Shown piece by piece: positions 20,348 through 34,391 of a stretch of DNA of 47,500 bases (the first letter of the stretch is position 1; every line of letters begins with the position of its first letter). Origin of the DNA: Sphaeroforma sirkka (Eukaryota > Opisthokonta > Ichthyosporea > Ichthyophonida). The stretch is taken from positions 25,001 to 72,500 of the forward strand of contig LUCW03000397.1 of NCBI GenBank assembly GCA_001586965.3, given 5' to 3'. Position numbers and translations under genes: made by a program. The notes beneath the pieces are model-generated. The model had not been told where the DNA came from. It saw only the letters and a list, made by a program, of their open reading frames with translations, and did not search any database.

Positions 20348-22497
20348 ATGGACAGAGAATCTGCCGAAGACGCAGTCAACCCCATTGTCGCTAAAGACGA
20401 CAATACACTGGATACCGGTGAGACTACTCCATTAAGAGAGAAGTCAGCCGAAGAGAGGGCTAGAGGACCCACTCTCTCCTCAAGTTCAAAGCTCGCGAAA
20501 CCGCGAAGCGAAAATAGGAGTGGGTTTAAGACCACCCCATCTACTATCCCTGAGGAGATTAATCCAAAGGGTAAAGAACCAATTACGGAAGTCAATTATG
20601 ACGACCTCGAGGAGATTAATCCAAAGGATAAAGAGCCAATTATGGAAGTCAATTACGACGACCCCGGTGACGATGAAGTCCAACCCGATAAGGGGCCGAC
20701 GGAAGACGAACCACAGGCTAGCGCATCTACCCACATCAGTAAGTTGCTCGATGAAAATGCTGGACTTAAGAATCAGTTAGCTGCCCTAGAGAAACAACTC
20801 ACACTGGAGAAGTTATCTATTGCACACGTAGATCGAATGTACGGAACTGGCGAGAAAGCTAAACGCCTACGTGAATATGTCTCTAACGACACCATTGCAG
20901 CTGCAAAAAGAGCATTCAAAACATCGCTTAGAGAAGACCAATGAGGAGTACCACGATCTAAGTACTAAGCCGGCCGAAAAAAGCCCGGAGAATGTTCCCT
21001 GGAAATCTACTTCCACGGGACCAGGCACTAGTTACTCCAATACCATCACCGGGACATGAGTCTCCCGTTTTGGAGGGTATTATAGACCCAACCGCTGGGA
21101 AGAATACACCTCCCCTTACCTACTTGGGGAAGGCACATCGCACCCAGCCAAAGTCGACGTGCGAGATTATCGTAACAGATGATCCTAAGATCTTCATTCC
21201 AACACCACGTCTCAGTAACGAGCGTCGTGAAGCGTCGACCATGGACTTTAATATCCACCGAAAGGGAACTAAAGCTTCCCGCATACATGCGAGCGACGTG
21301 GAGTACCCACGGAAGGACCGCAATGCATTACACCAACCCGCCGAAGACTTTCAGTCCACAGAGGTAGATATGCTGAATGCAGACGTTAACGAACTCACAG
21401 TTAAGATGGAGCTCGCTCATGACCTGCAAGATCGCCCAGAAATTGATTATTATGCGAAAATAATCAACATCAAGCAGAAGCGAATCGACCAGTTGCTGCA
21501 AGCACAACGCGGGCAGGACCAACGCGATCACCAGAAGTATAAGGGCATGATCAGTCCACTTAAGTCGAACTGGGACTCAAGTACCCAGAAGCCCTAATTC
21601 ATCAATAATCATGACCTCAGACGCTGACTCGCTCGTTACACGCGTTTACAGTGATGCTGGAGACAAATGACATTGCCCCACCGCAATGGATATCTGCGTT
21701 TATGCAGACATTTAATCCAGAAGGAACCAATTATCGGATCCTTCAGAAGCATCTCAAAGAGATCGATGAGTGTTATAACTGGCCAGAAGTATGTTGGCTA
21801 GTGACATCCTTATTAAGCAAGGATATGCGCAGTCCAGGACTATGTTCAATTCTGGCACCACCAATAGCGAATACTAGCATCTTGAGCTATATTCTGAAAC
21901 TCGATGCGGACCTTGTCAGACCTGATATTAAGAGGGATGACAAGCCACGCTGGTATGAGTTGTTGGCAATGCATGTATTTTGTATGAACATAGGCAGTAA
22001 TGATCGAGAGCGCCTTTACCTCGAGCTACGTCGCAAGTATGCGAACGAAACGAGAGATAAGGGACAGGAGAAGAAGTTTCACCTGACTCGACTGCGCTGG
22101 AATAAGATCTATGAAACTGTTTCCGACACTTATCCCTCTGATCGAGTACCCTCGAGAGAGAAGGTGGTTCTTAAGAAACCACGTGATCAGATAGATCAAG
22201 GGTATGTATCCCGACAGACATCTAACGAACGTCCGAATGTTCGTCCGCGTGAATCAGCGCAGCACTCATGGCCTAATAAAAGGGTACGTGCTGAGAAGGA
22301 AGCACTATACAAGCAAGTTAAGAAGTGTGCCGACGAGAAGTGTGGATACGATATGTATCAGCTTGCCCCGACCGGTTATTGGAACGGGCGACACTCAGCT
22401 ACTTGCAAACACTTTATTAATAAGTGTGACAAGTGTGAGAAAACCAACGGTTATCACGCCAAGACATGTGACCGGAAACCAGATATCAAATTGGAAT
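20348..22497 (+). pseudogene. Element B1 gag region
   Basis: The first part is acidic and proline/serine-rich with EEINPKGKEPI-type direct repeats, then a Gln/Leu-rich coiled-coil-like segment. The second part looks capsid-like (APPQWISAFMQTFNPEG). It ends with a Cys-rich tail, CADEKCGYDMYQL followed by CDKCEKTNGYHAKTC, which parallels element A. Probably forms the particle and binds RNA. Broken. Confidence 0.8.
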
Positions 22498-22529
22498 GAA
22501 GGTACTACCGGGTTCAATCTATCCCAAGA

Positions 22530-25500
22530 CAATACAACGACTCTTTAGACGAGCGTGTAATAATCCCTGTATATTGCAACGGAAATAAAGTCCTTGCGTT
22601 GATTGATCCTGGTTCAGAAATTTCATGTATATCCGATCGCTTTGCATTAATGAAAGATATCGAACGTAGAAAACAAACTACTCACCTTATATTAGCTGAT
22701 GAGAAGACTTCCAAGTGCGATACGATGGCTACCGATGTTAAAATCTCATTAGCCGACCATCGCCACATTACAACTCAAGCTGTGATAGTAAAGATGTCAC
22801 AGAAGTACGACATTATCGTCGGAATGAGTGATTTACTTACATTAGGTATAACCGTAACTGGTTTACCGAACAATGTAGATCCATTAAAGGATCAATCAGA
22901 CGATAATTGTCTGAAACCATATATACCACCATCTGACACAGTCAAGGAATTAATACCTGACTTTGCGGAAAAGATCATTGATCTAATCTTAGTAAATAGG
23001 AAGATTAAGATCACCGACTGGGCTAAGTTCCGTTTTAACGATGGATATGTTAGTTTAGATTTAACCAAGGTAGACTTTACTCAGCTGAAGTGTCCATCAA
23101 GAAACTATGTATCTTGGAGACACGAAGCCGTAGTAAAAGAACAAGTCGAGAAATGATTAACAGATGGAGTGAACTATGTATCTTGGAGACACGAAGCCGT
23201 AGTAAAAGAACAAGTCGAGAAATGATTAACAGATGGAGTGATAGAAATAAACTATCAACAAACTCCAGTAAACTTGGCATTACTTGCCGTTGATCAACAT
23301 AACGCTGACGGTTCATTTAAGAAGGTCAGAGTATGTTTAGATATGAGTCCAATAAATAAATTATTGCCAACTCATAGCTTTCTCTTACCTCGTATAAACG
23401 AGTTGTTAAGAAGAATGGAAGGTGCTACAGTATTTACAACTATAGACCTAACACAAGGATACCACCAAATGAAGGTATATGAACCCCACCGTAAAATCTT
23501 TAGTTTTACATGGAAGGGTAAACAATATCGCTTTAAGGGCGCACCTTTTGGTTTACACTCCATACCAGCATTCTTCCAACAAGTAATGGAGGAAATGTTT
23601 GCAGACATGACTAACGTGCAAGTCTACATAGATGACATAGTCATCTTCTCAAAGACCAAAGTCGAACACGAAGCATTAGTCAGACGAGTACTACAAAGAT
23701 TAAATGAACAGAACTTCAAAATTAATGAGAAGAAATGTCATTTTGCTATGAGTGAGATTCAATTCTTAGGGCATAGAATCTCAGGGGAAGGTATTAAAAT
23801 CGACCCCGGAAAGGTAGAACACCTCTTAGATTGGAGAACTCCAACAACCGGAAGAGTTGTAAATAGCAGGTGTGGATTCGTAAACTTCTTTTCAGATGGC
23901 GTTCCACACTTAGCAGATTACTTAAAACCTTTTGGATACTTAAGATGTCACATAGGCAAGTTAGGGGAGCTATGGACTAAAGAGTGTGATGAGGCATTTA
24001 AGATCCTCGAGCACGCAGTACAACAAGCACCTATGGTTCAAGGACCAGTTGATGGCGTGCCGTTTGAAATAGCAACGGACGCATCAGACCTAGCACTAGG
24101 ATGAGTATTGTATCAGGATATAGATAATAAACCTAGATACATACAATTCTTTAGCCGTGCTATGAATGCATCACAGTTGAATTATCCAACTGTTAAACAA
24201 GAATTATTAGCTATAGTAACAGCTATGACACACTTTAGAGATTACCTCTATGGAACAGCATTTACGCTGATGTGTGATCAAAAGTCTCTTCAATACATGA
24301 AAGAGATGAAGCCGGACTCTCAATTATTGCGCAGATGGCATGATACAATATCAAAATTTTACTTTGATATAAAACATTTACCAGGCATACATAACCACTT
24401 ACCGGATATGTTGTCCAGGTTTGTACCAGACTTTAATAAGTCAGTCCGCGAACTCTTAACCAATGATTGGAAATGTAATCCAAGATGGTTTGAGTTAGCA
24501 CAAAAAATATTCGGCCCACATACTATAGATATGTTCGCCGCGCATCATAAGGCGCAATTAAAAGATTACAGGACGTTAAATCATCCTCTAGGAGATGCCT
24601 TTCAATTGGATCTCTCCAAACATAACGCGTGGGCTAATCCACCGTGGCAGTTAATTGCCCAATTATTAAACTACCTTCAGATACATAAAGCTACCTTAAC
24701 GTTGTGTTGTCCCCTCTACGGGAATTAGATCCGTGGCTCAATAAATTCATAAGCATGATACAATGCGAGCCAATATATTTAGATAGGGAAGTAGATACCT
24801 TCCTTTATCAGGGTACCCGAGCAGTCCAAAAGACGCCCTGGAGACATACTATAATATGTCGTATAGGTCTTATAGGTACAACCTCATGGACCCCTTCTGC
24901 GACCTTCCTTAACAAGGTCAAAGAAGATCAGAGATTCCACTCTCTACCAAATTGAACGCTAACCAGTTCAAAGACAACACAACACTTGAAGTTTGTGCAC
25001 AAGAAATACAATCTACTACTGACTACACTGTTAAGAAGCGTCAGTCTCTAGCTAGGACTTTATTTAATAACATAAAGTCCAAGCCCGAAGTCTTTAAGAC
25101 ACTCTTTCTAAAGGGACTCATGAACGAGAACCCTGATTTACATGTACACATATTACGACTATTAAACAAGTCAAGTGTAGCATATGTATATGAACGCACT
25201 AGAAGATGCACATACAAAAGGAAGAGAGGAGTCTGTGAACACAACAGACGTAGAGAACAAGCAAGTGGATTCTCAACACCCTACCTTTATACTGGAAGAG
25301 CAGAATGATGAGCACATTCTCTCTTGGCTGATGCAAAATCATAAGCTGAAGCACCAGAACGTAGTAGAAGCACTTAAAGATGCTAAACGAAATGGGATAG
25401 CGCATCCCAAGTTGGCAACTTTAGTTGACAAAGTATATCAGTCATGCACAGACTGTGATCTCAATCAGATCAAGCGCCCGCTTAAGAGTGTGACCGAAGA

Positions 25501-26780
25501 TGTTCCATGGCGCAGGGTCATCATTGATCTGGTTGACCTGCCTACGTCCGAGCACTCAGGCGACCGTTACGTATGCCATTTCTTTGATGTGGCGTCACGG
25601 TTTAACTTGCTTTACCCTCTTAAGGATAAAAAAAGTACGCAGACCGCGGCAGAATTATGTTGCCAAGTCTTTGCTGACCACGGGTGGCCAGGTATGTTTT
25701 TAGGGTTTAGGGTTTAGGGTTTTTGATAACGGTAGCGAGTTCTGTGATGACATTATGGAATCATTAGTACTCGTATCAGGCATGTGCCATAAGAGAGGTG
25801 TGCCATATAAACCGCAAACGCAAGGCGCAAATGAAACGCGCCATAGAAGACTTAAGTTCTTCTTACGCACTGCATTAACGGATGATGCAGATGGTTGGCC
25901 GTACCATCTTAAATGGGTACAAACACAAATGAACGAGTGTGCTGATCCGGTTACAGGAACTACACCTGCTCACTATTTTCGTGGCAGTGAGTTAGTTAAA
26001 ACCCTATAACAAGGATGAACCTGATCGCCATGAGTTACCATGGTTAGAAAAGGTACAACGTATACATAACGTTGTATACCCTTGCTTGCGAGAAACACGT
26101 AATATAGCCTTATTAAAAAGGCAAAACAGATGGAACACTACCAAGAAGATAGCAGAGTATCAGGTTGGTGACAGAGTTAACATCTGTCAACGCAACTCTG
26201 ATGCTACTGTATTAACATCTAAATGGATAGGTCCATATATAATCTCAGTAGCAGACATGAAAAAAGCGGAACGTACGAGGTTAATAACCGATGATGGTTC
26301 TAGTGCGCTTAATATAGGCACAAGTCGTATTCCGAATACTGAGATTATACTCGCAAGAAGAAATGACTCTAATGCCCCTCTTGATCGTTCTGAATTTAAG
26401 GACATAATATGGAGAACGGATAAGGGAGGTTACACATATTATCATACACGCTTTATAGACGGTACGATCGCTGAGTTAACTTCAGACGCTTTTGACAATT
26501 AAGACTATTTAAAAGCCTTTAATAGAAAATGGCGTAAACGCCTACATAAGTCACAAGCTGATAGAGACAGCATGTTCCCAACATCTGAAGGTACGGAAGT
26601 TAAAACTTACCCACCTACAGCATTTATCCCGAGCTTTACTGCTCATCCTTCATACGTCCCAAAGACACTGAAACGTAAGAAACGTCCAGTCGACCACCAC
26701 GGACCTACTGGACCCAAAGCCCAAAACTCACAGGGTAACCGAGAACGCTTAACTTCTCCGCCTGAGAAACATTAACTATA
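22530..26780 (+). pseudogene. Element B1 pol region
   Basis: In order: protease-like part (ALIDPGSEISCIS), RT with KVYEPHRKIFSFTWKG and VYIDDIVIFS, RNase H with ATDASD and HLPGIHNHLPDMLSR, NPPW domain (TIDMFAAHHKAQ, AWANPPWQLIAQLL), integrase (zinc region, IIDLVDLP, DNGSEF, GANETRH) and a tail with GGYTYYHTRFIDGTIAEL. Same order as element A. A 28-base telomere-like tract lies within the integrase part. Broken. Confidence 0.85.
25697..25724 (+). repeat. Telomere-like (TTTAGGG)3 tract in B1
   Basis: Three head-to-tail TTTAGGG units flanked by extra T's, inside the integrase part of B1. The TTTAGGG unit is a known telomere repeat of plants and several protists. The same tract is present at the same place in B2. 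Confidence 0.9.
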
Positions 26781-26893
26781 TGTTATGCTACTTAATGTTT
26801 TCGACCCGTTTTTCCTTTCTCTTTTTGCAAATCAAAATCAGCTTGAGTGAGCAACTAGCCTCTCTTGGATTTCAAAGCTGGGTGAAGGGGATG

Positions 26894-27659
26894 TGTAATA
26901 GCCGGGCCTCCACATAGACCCTTATGTTAATAAACGTACTCTTAAGCAGTACATAAATTATAAACGTACTATTAAAAGCACGTGTATTAAATGGTTTTTA
27001 AAGGTTTTATTTACAAGTACCTTTTCCATTTTACAAATCAGATATTTTGGCCCCGATCCATTAAAGGGACTGTGGACAAGGCCAAAGAGTATATTTGGAG
27101 TAGGTCTATTAAGAGACTTAGATAAACACTCCAAAATATACATCTGAATACTTCGGTAGCGAGATGGCTCAACCGAACATATGTTTCTAGAGACCCTTAA
27201 TGGTTACCTAGTTTAACCTCCGCTCAGCCAACCAGATGTGCCAGTCTGATGATGGCAAGTCGGTAATTCTTGATAAGTGGCCAGTTATTGGTTAAGACAA
27301 TAACTAAGGACATCAAGAGTTTTTTTCTTTTGTTTTTTTTTTTTTTCTAAAGATAGGATTTTTTACTAGTTTTAGTAATTCGTGCGACGAAACAAGTAAT
27401 ACTAGTTTCGACGATAACGATAACGAAAACATAAATAAAAAATCCCTTCGGCGAAATCAGTACTGGGAGGATGATATATAGGCAATGTCTCAGCCTTACA
27501 ATCTCCCAGAGTATTGCTGATTTCTATGAGGCATACCTAACTTTTTTACCAGACTAAAATTCGTATACTTAAAAAAAAAACCTATTAAAAGACTTTAAGA
27601 TTTTATTACGTTTAGTAGCTCTAAGATGTTTATACCGCCTTAAGAGACCGATATCTACA
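26894..27659 (+). repeat. LTR2, shared middle LTR of the B tandem
   Basis: Same borders as LTR1. Immediately upstream is the purine-rich GGGTGAAGGGGATG, the likely polypurine tract of B1. Length differs from the other two LTRs mainly through A and T homopolymers. It serves as 3' LTR of B1 and 5' LTR of B2. Confidence 0.9.
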
Positions 27660-27842
27660 CATTTTAAAGTTAGCAAAGTATTAACTACTTGAGCTACTAA
27701 AGCGTCGTGGTAATTAACTACCACATAAAATTTTCTTAATACAATAACTATTCGTTAAGTGAATAGTAGAAGTCGTACTGGATAAGTATGACTAAAAAGG
27801 ACTCTACGCTATTTAAGAAGCGCAAAGCGGATAAAATAAAAG

Positions 27843-30003
27843 ATGGACAGAGAATCTGCCGAAGACGCAGTCAACCCCATTGTCGCTAAAGACGACAATA
27901 CACTGGATACCGGTGAGACTACTCCATTAAGAGAGAAGTCAGCCGAAGAGAGAGGCTAGAGGACCCACTCTCTCCTCAAGTTCAAAACTCATGAAACCGC
28001 GAAGCGAAAATAGGAGTGGGTTTAAGACCACCCCATCTACTATCCCTGAGGAGATTAATCCAAAGGGTAAAGAACCAATTACGGAAGTCAATTATGACGA
28101 CCTCGAGGAGATTAATCCAAAGGATAAAGAGCCAATTATGGAAGTCAATTACGACGACCCCGGTGACGATGAAGTCCAACCCGATAAGGGGCCGACGGAA
28201 GACGAACCACAGGCTAGCGCATCTACCCACATCAGTAAGTTGCTCGATGAAAATGCTGGACTTAAGAATCAGTTAGCTGCCCTAGAGAAACAACTCACAC
28301 TGGAGAAGTTATCTATTGCACACGTAGATCGAATGTACGGAACTGGCGAGAAAGCTAAACGCCTACGTGAATATGTCTCTAACGACACCATTGCAGCTGC
28401 AAAAGAGCATTCAAAACATCGCTTAGAGAAGACCAATGAGGAGTACCACGATCTAAGTACTAAGCCGGCGAAAAAAAGCCCGGAGAATGTTCCCTGGAAA
28501 TCTACTTCCACGGGACCAGGCACTATTTTACTCCAATACCATCACCGGGACATGAGTCTCCCGTTTTGGAGGGTATTATAGACCCAACCGCTGGGAAGAA
28601 TACACCTCCCCCCTTACCTACTTGGGGGAAGGCACATCGCACCCAGCCAAAGTCGACGTGCGAGATTATCGTAACAGATGATCCTAAGATCTTCATTCCA
28701 ACACCACGTCTCAGTAACGAGCGTCGTGAAGCGTCGACCATGGACTTTAATATCCACCGAAAGGGAACTAAAGCTTCCCGCATACATGCGAGCGACGTGG
28801 AGTACCCACGGAAGGACCGCAATGCATTACACCAACCCGCCGAAGACTTTCAGTCCACAGAGGTAGATATGCTGAATGCAGACGTTAACGAACTCACAGT
28901 TAAGATGGAGCTCGCTCATGACCTGCAAGATCGCCCAGAAATTGATTATTATGCGAAAATAATCAACATCAAGCAGAAGCGAATCGACCAGTTGCTGCAA
29001 GCACAACGCGGGCAGGACCAACGCGATCACCAGAAGTATAAGGGCATGATCAGTCCACTTAAGTCGAACTGGGACTCAAGTACCCAGAAGCCCTAATTCA
29101 TCAATAATCATGACCTCAGACGCTGACTCGCTCGTTACACGCGTTTACAGTGATGCTGGAGACAAATGACATTGCCCCACCGCAATGGATATCTGCGTTT
29201 ATGCAGACATTTAATCCAGAAGGAACCAATTATCGGATCCTTCAGAAGCATCTCAAAGAGATCGATGAGTGTTATAACTGGCCAGAAGTATGTTGGCTAG
29301 TGACATCCTTATTAAGCAAGGATATGCGCAGTCCAGGACTATGTTCAATTCTGGCACCACCAATAGCGAATACTAGCATCTTGAGCTATATTCTGAAACT
29401 CGATGCGGACCTTGTCAGACCTGATATTAAGAGGGATGACAAGCCACGCTGGTATGAGTTGTTGGCAATGCATGTATTTTGTATGAACATAGGCAGTAAT
29501 GATCGAGAGCGCGCCTTTACCTCGAGCTACGTCGCGCAAGTATGCGAACGAAACGAGAGATAAGGGACAGGAGAAGAAGTTTCACCTGACTCGACTGCGC
29601 TGGAATAAGATCTATGAAACTGTTTCCGACACTTATCCCTCTGATCGAGTACCCTCGAGAGAGAAGGTGGTTCTTAAGAAACCACGTGATCAGATAGATC
29701 AAGGGTATGTATCCCGACAGACATCTAACGAACGTCCGAATGTTCGTCCGCGTGAATCAGCGCAGCACTCATGGCCTAATAAAAGGGTACGTGCTGAGAA
29801 GGAAGCACTATACAAGCAAGTTAAGAAGTGTGCCGACGAGAAGTGTGGATACGATATGTATCAGCTTGCCCGACCGACCGGTTATTGGAACGGGCGACAC
29901 TCAGCTACTTGCAAACACTTTATTAATAAGTGTGACAAGTGTGAGAAAACCAACGGTTATCACGCCAAGACATGTGACCGGAAACCAGATATCAAATTGG
30001 AAT
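27843..30003 (+). pseudogene. Element B2 gag region
   Basis: Near-copy of the B1 gag region with the same acidic leader, coiled-coil-like part, capsid-like part and Cys-rich tail. Broken. It has no features beyond those of B1. Confidence 0.8.
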
Positions 30004-30029
30004 GAAGGTACTACCGGGTTCAATCTATC

Positions 30030-33000
30030 CCAAGACAATACAACGACTCTTTAGACGAGCGTGTAATAATCCCTGTATATTGCAACGGAAATAAAGTCCT
30101 TGCGTTGATTGATCCTGGTTCAGAAATTTCATGTATATCCGATCGCTTTGCATTAATGAAAGATATCGAACGTAGAAAACAAACTACTCACCTTATATTA
30201 GCTGATGAGAAGACTTCCAAGTGCGATACGATGGCTACCGATGTTTAAAATCTCATTAGCCGACCATCGCCACATTACAACTCAAGCTGTGATAGTAAAG
30301 ATGTCACAGAAGTACGACATTATCGTCGGAATGAGTGATTTACTTACATTAGGTATAACCGTAACTGGTTTACCGAACAATGTAGATCCATTAAAGGATC
30401 AATCAGACGATAATTGTCTGAAACCATATATACCACCATCTGACACAGTCAAGGAATTAATACCTGACTTTGCGGAAAAGATCATTGATCTAATCTTAGT
30501 AAATAAGAAGATTAAGATCACTGACTGGGCTAAGTTCCGTTTTTTAACGATGGATATGTTAGTTTAGATTTAACCAAGGTAGACTTTACTCAGCTGAAGT
30601 GTCCATCAAGAAACTATGTATCTTGGAGACACGAAGCCGTAGTAAAAAAAAGAACAAGTCGAGAAATGATTAACAGATGGAGTGAACTATGATCTTGGAA
30701 CACGAACGTATAAAAGAAAAGTCGAGAAATGATTAACAGATGGAGTGATAGAAATAAACTATCAACAAACTCCAGTAAACTTGGCATTACTTGCCGTTGA
30801 TCAACATAACGCTGACGGTTCATTTAAGAAGGTCAGAGTATGTTTAGATATGAGTCCAATAAATAAATTATTGCCAACTCATAGCTTTCTCTTACCTCGT
30901 ATAAACGAGTTGTTAAGAAGAATGGAAGGTGCTACAGTATTTACAACTATAGACCTAACACAAGGATACCACCAAATGAAGGTATATGAACCCCACCGTA
31001 AAATCTTTAGTTTTACATGGAAGGGTAAACAATATCGCTTTAAGGGCGCACCTTTTGGTTTACACTCCATACCAGCATTCTTCCAACAAGTAATGGAGGA
31101 AATGTTTGCAGACATGACTAACGTGCAAGTCTACATAGATGACATAGTCATCTTCTCAAAGACTAAAGTCGAACACGAAGCATTAGTCAGACGAGTACTA
31201 CAAAGATTAAATGAACAGAACTTCAAAATTAATGAGAAGAAATGTCATTTTGCTATGAGTGAGATTCAACTCTTAGGGCATAGAATCTCAGGGAAGGTAT
31301 TAAAATCGACCCCGGAAAGGTAGAACATCTCTTAGATTGGAGAACTCCAACAACCGGAAGAGTTGTAAATAGCAGGTGTGGATTCGTAAACTTCTTTTCA
31401 GATGGCGTTCCACACTTAGCAGATTACTTAAAACCTTTGGATACTTAAGATGTCACATAGGCAAGTTAGGGGAGCTATGGACTAAAAGTGTGATGAGGCA
31501 TTTAAGATCCTCGAGCACGCAGTACAACAAGCACCTGTGGTTCAAGGACCAGTTGATGGCGTGCCGTTTGAAATAGCAACGGACGCATCAGACCTAGCAC
31601 TAGGATGAGTATTGTATCAGGATATAGATAATAAACCTAGATACATACAATTCTTTAGCCGTGCTATGAATGCATCACAGTTGAATTATCCAACTGTTAA
31701 ACAAGAATTATTAGCTATAGTAACAGCTATGACACACTTTAGAGATTACCTCTATGGAACAGCATTTACGCTGATGTGTGATCAAAAGTCTCTTCAATAC
31801 ATGAAAGAGATGAAGCCGGACTCTCAATTATTGAGCAGATGGCATGATACAATATCAAAATTTTACTTTGATATAAAACATTTACCAGGCATACATAACC
31901 ACTTACCGGATATGTTGTCCAGGTTTGTACCAGACTTTAATAAGTCAGTCCGCGAACTCTTAACCAATGATTGGAAATGTAATCCAAGATGGTTTGAGTT
32001 AGCACTAAAAAAAAATATTCGGCCCACATACTATAGATATGTTCGCCGCGCATCATAAGGCGCAATTAAAAGATTACAGGACGTTAAATCATCCTCTAGG
32101 AGATGCCTTTCAATTGGATCTCTCCAAACATAACGCGTGGGCTAATCCACCGTGGCAGTTAATTGCCCAATTATTAAACTACCTTCAGATACATAAAGCT
32201 ACCTTAACGTTGTGTTGTCCCTCTACGGAAATTAGATCCGTGGCTCAATAAATTAATAAGCATGATACAATGCGAGCCAATATATTTAGATAGGGAAGTA
32301 GATACCTTCCTTTATCAGGGTACCCCGAGCAGTCCAAAAGACGCCCTGGAGACATACTATAATATGTCGTATAGGTCTTATAGGTACAACCTCATGGACC
32401 CCTTCTGCGACCTTCCTTAACAAGGTCAAAGAATCAGAGATTCCACTCTCTACCAAATTGAACGCTAACCAGTTCAAAGACAACACAAACACTTGAAGTT
32501 TGTGCACAAGAAATACAATCTACTACTGACTACACTGTTAAGAAGCGTCAGTCTCTAGCTAGGACTTTATTTAATAACATAAAGTCCAAGCCCGAAGTCT
32601 TTAAGACACTCTTTCTAAAGGGACTCATGAACGAGAACCCTGATTTACATGTACACATATTACGACTATTAAACAAGTCAAGTGTAGCATATGTATATGA
32701 ACGCACTAAAGATGCACATACAAAAGGAAGAGAGGAGTCTGTGAACACAACAGACGTAGAGAACAAGCAAGTGGATTCTCAACACCCTACCTTTATACTG
32801 GAAGAGCAGAATGATGAGCACATTCTCTCTTGGCTGATGCAAAATCATAAGCTGAAGCACCAGAACGTAGTAGAAGCACTTAAAGATGCTAAACGAAATG
32901 GGATAGCGCATCCCAAGTTGGCAACTTTAGTTGACAAAGTATATCAGTCATGCACAGACTGTGATCTCAATCAGATCAAGCGCCCGCTTAAGAGTGTGAC

Positions 33001-34274
33001 CGAAGATGTTCCATGGCGCAGGGTCATCATTGATCTGGTTGACCTGCCTACGTCCGAGCACTCAGGCGACCGTTACGTATGCCATTTCTTTGATGTGGCG
33101 TCACGGTTTAACTTGCTTTACCCTCTTAAGGATAAAAGTACGCAGACCGCGGCAGAATTATGTTGCCAAGTCTTTGCTGACCACGGGTGGCCAGGTATGT
33201 TTTTAGGGTTTAGGGTTTAGGGTTTTTGATAACGGTAGCGAGTTCTGTGATGACATTATGGAATCATTAGTACTCGTATCAGGCATGTGCCATAAGAGAG
33301 GTGTGCCATATAAACCGCAAACGCAAGGCGCAAATGAAACGCGCCATAGAAGACTTAAGTTCTTCTTACGCACTGCATTAACGGATGATGCAGATGGTTG
33401 GCCGTACCATCTTAAATGGGTACAAACACAAATGAACGAGTGTGCTGATCCGGTTACAGGAACTACACCTGCTCACTATTTTCGTGGCAGTGAGTTACAA
33501 ATACCCTATAACAAGGATGAACCTGATCGCCATGAGTTACCATGGTTAGAAAAGGTACAACGTATACATAACGTTGTATACCCTTGCTTGCGAGAAACAC
33601 GTAATATAGCCTTATTAAAAAGGCAAAACAGATGGAACACTACCAAGAAGATAGCAGAGTATCAGGTTGGTGACAGAGTTAACATCTGTCAACGCAACTC
33701 TGATGCTACTGTATTAACATCTAAATGGATAGGTCCATATATAATCTCAGTAGCAGACATTAAAAGCGGAACGTACGAGGTTAATAACCCCGATGGTTCT
33801 AGTGCGCTTAATATAGGCACAAGTCGTATTCCGACTACTGAGATTATACTCGCAAGAAGAAATGACTCTAATGCCCCTCTTGATCGTTCTGAATTTAAGG
33901 ACATAATATGGAGAACGGATAAGGGAGGTTACACATATTATCATACACGCTTTATAGACGGTACGATCGCTGAGTTAACTTCAGACGCTTTTGACAATTA
34001 AGACTATTTAAAAGCCTTTAATAGAAAATGGCGTAAACGCCTACATAAGTCACAAGCTGATAGAGACAGCATGTTCCCAACATCTGAAGGTACGGAAGTT
34101 AAAACTTACCCACCTACAGCATTTATCCCGAGCTTTACTGCTCATCCTTCATACGTCCCAAAGACACTGAAACGTAAGAAACGTCCAGTCGACCACCACG
34201 GACCTACTGGACCCAAAGCCCAAAACTCACAGGGTAACCGAGAACGCTTAACTTCTCCGCCTGAGAAACATTAA
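30030..34274 (+). pseudogene. Element B2 pol region
   Basis: Near-copy of the B1 pol region with protease, RT, RNase H, NPPW domain, integrase and chromodomain-like tail. The integrase C-terminal half and tail (about 33258-34001) are a long open stretch that shows the VGDRVNI motif and GGYTYYHTRFIDGTIAEL clearly. Broken. Confidence 0.85.
33200..33227 (+). repeat. Telomere-like (TTTAGGG)3 tract in B2
   Basis: Identical to the B1 tract in sequence and position, so both copies descend from one parent that already carried it. Confidence 0.9.
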
Positions 34275-34391
34275 CTATATGTTATGCTACTTAATGTTTT
34301 CGACCCGTTTTTCCTTTCTCGCTTTGCAAATCCAAAATCAGCTTGAGTGAGCAACTAGCCTCTCTTGGATTTCAAAGCTGGGTGGGGGATG

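Larger units (their letters stand above)
19407..27659 (+). mobile_element. Element B1: Ty3/gypsy-type element with both LTRs
   Basis: LTR1 (19407-20164), a body of about 6.7 kb with gag and pol, and LTR2 (26894-27659), which is shared with B2. Gene order is a coiled-coil-type first gag frame, capsid and Cys-rich gag frame, protease, RT (YIDD), RNase H, NPPW domain, integrase and chromodomain-like tail. It has all the parts but is broken, with roughly half a dozen breaks by eye. LTR1 differs from LTR2 by a few percent, while the body is nearly identical to B2, so the copies are fairly young. Confidence 0.9.
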
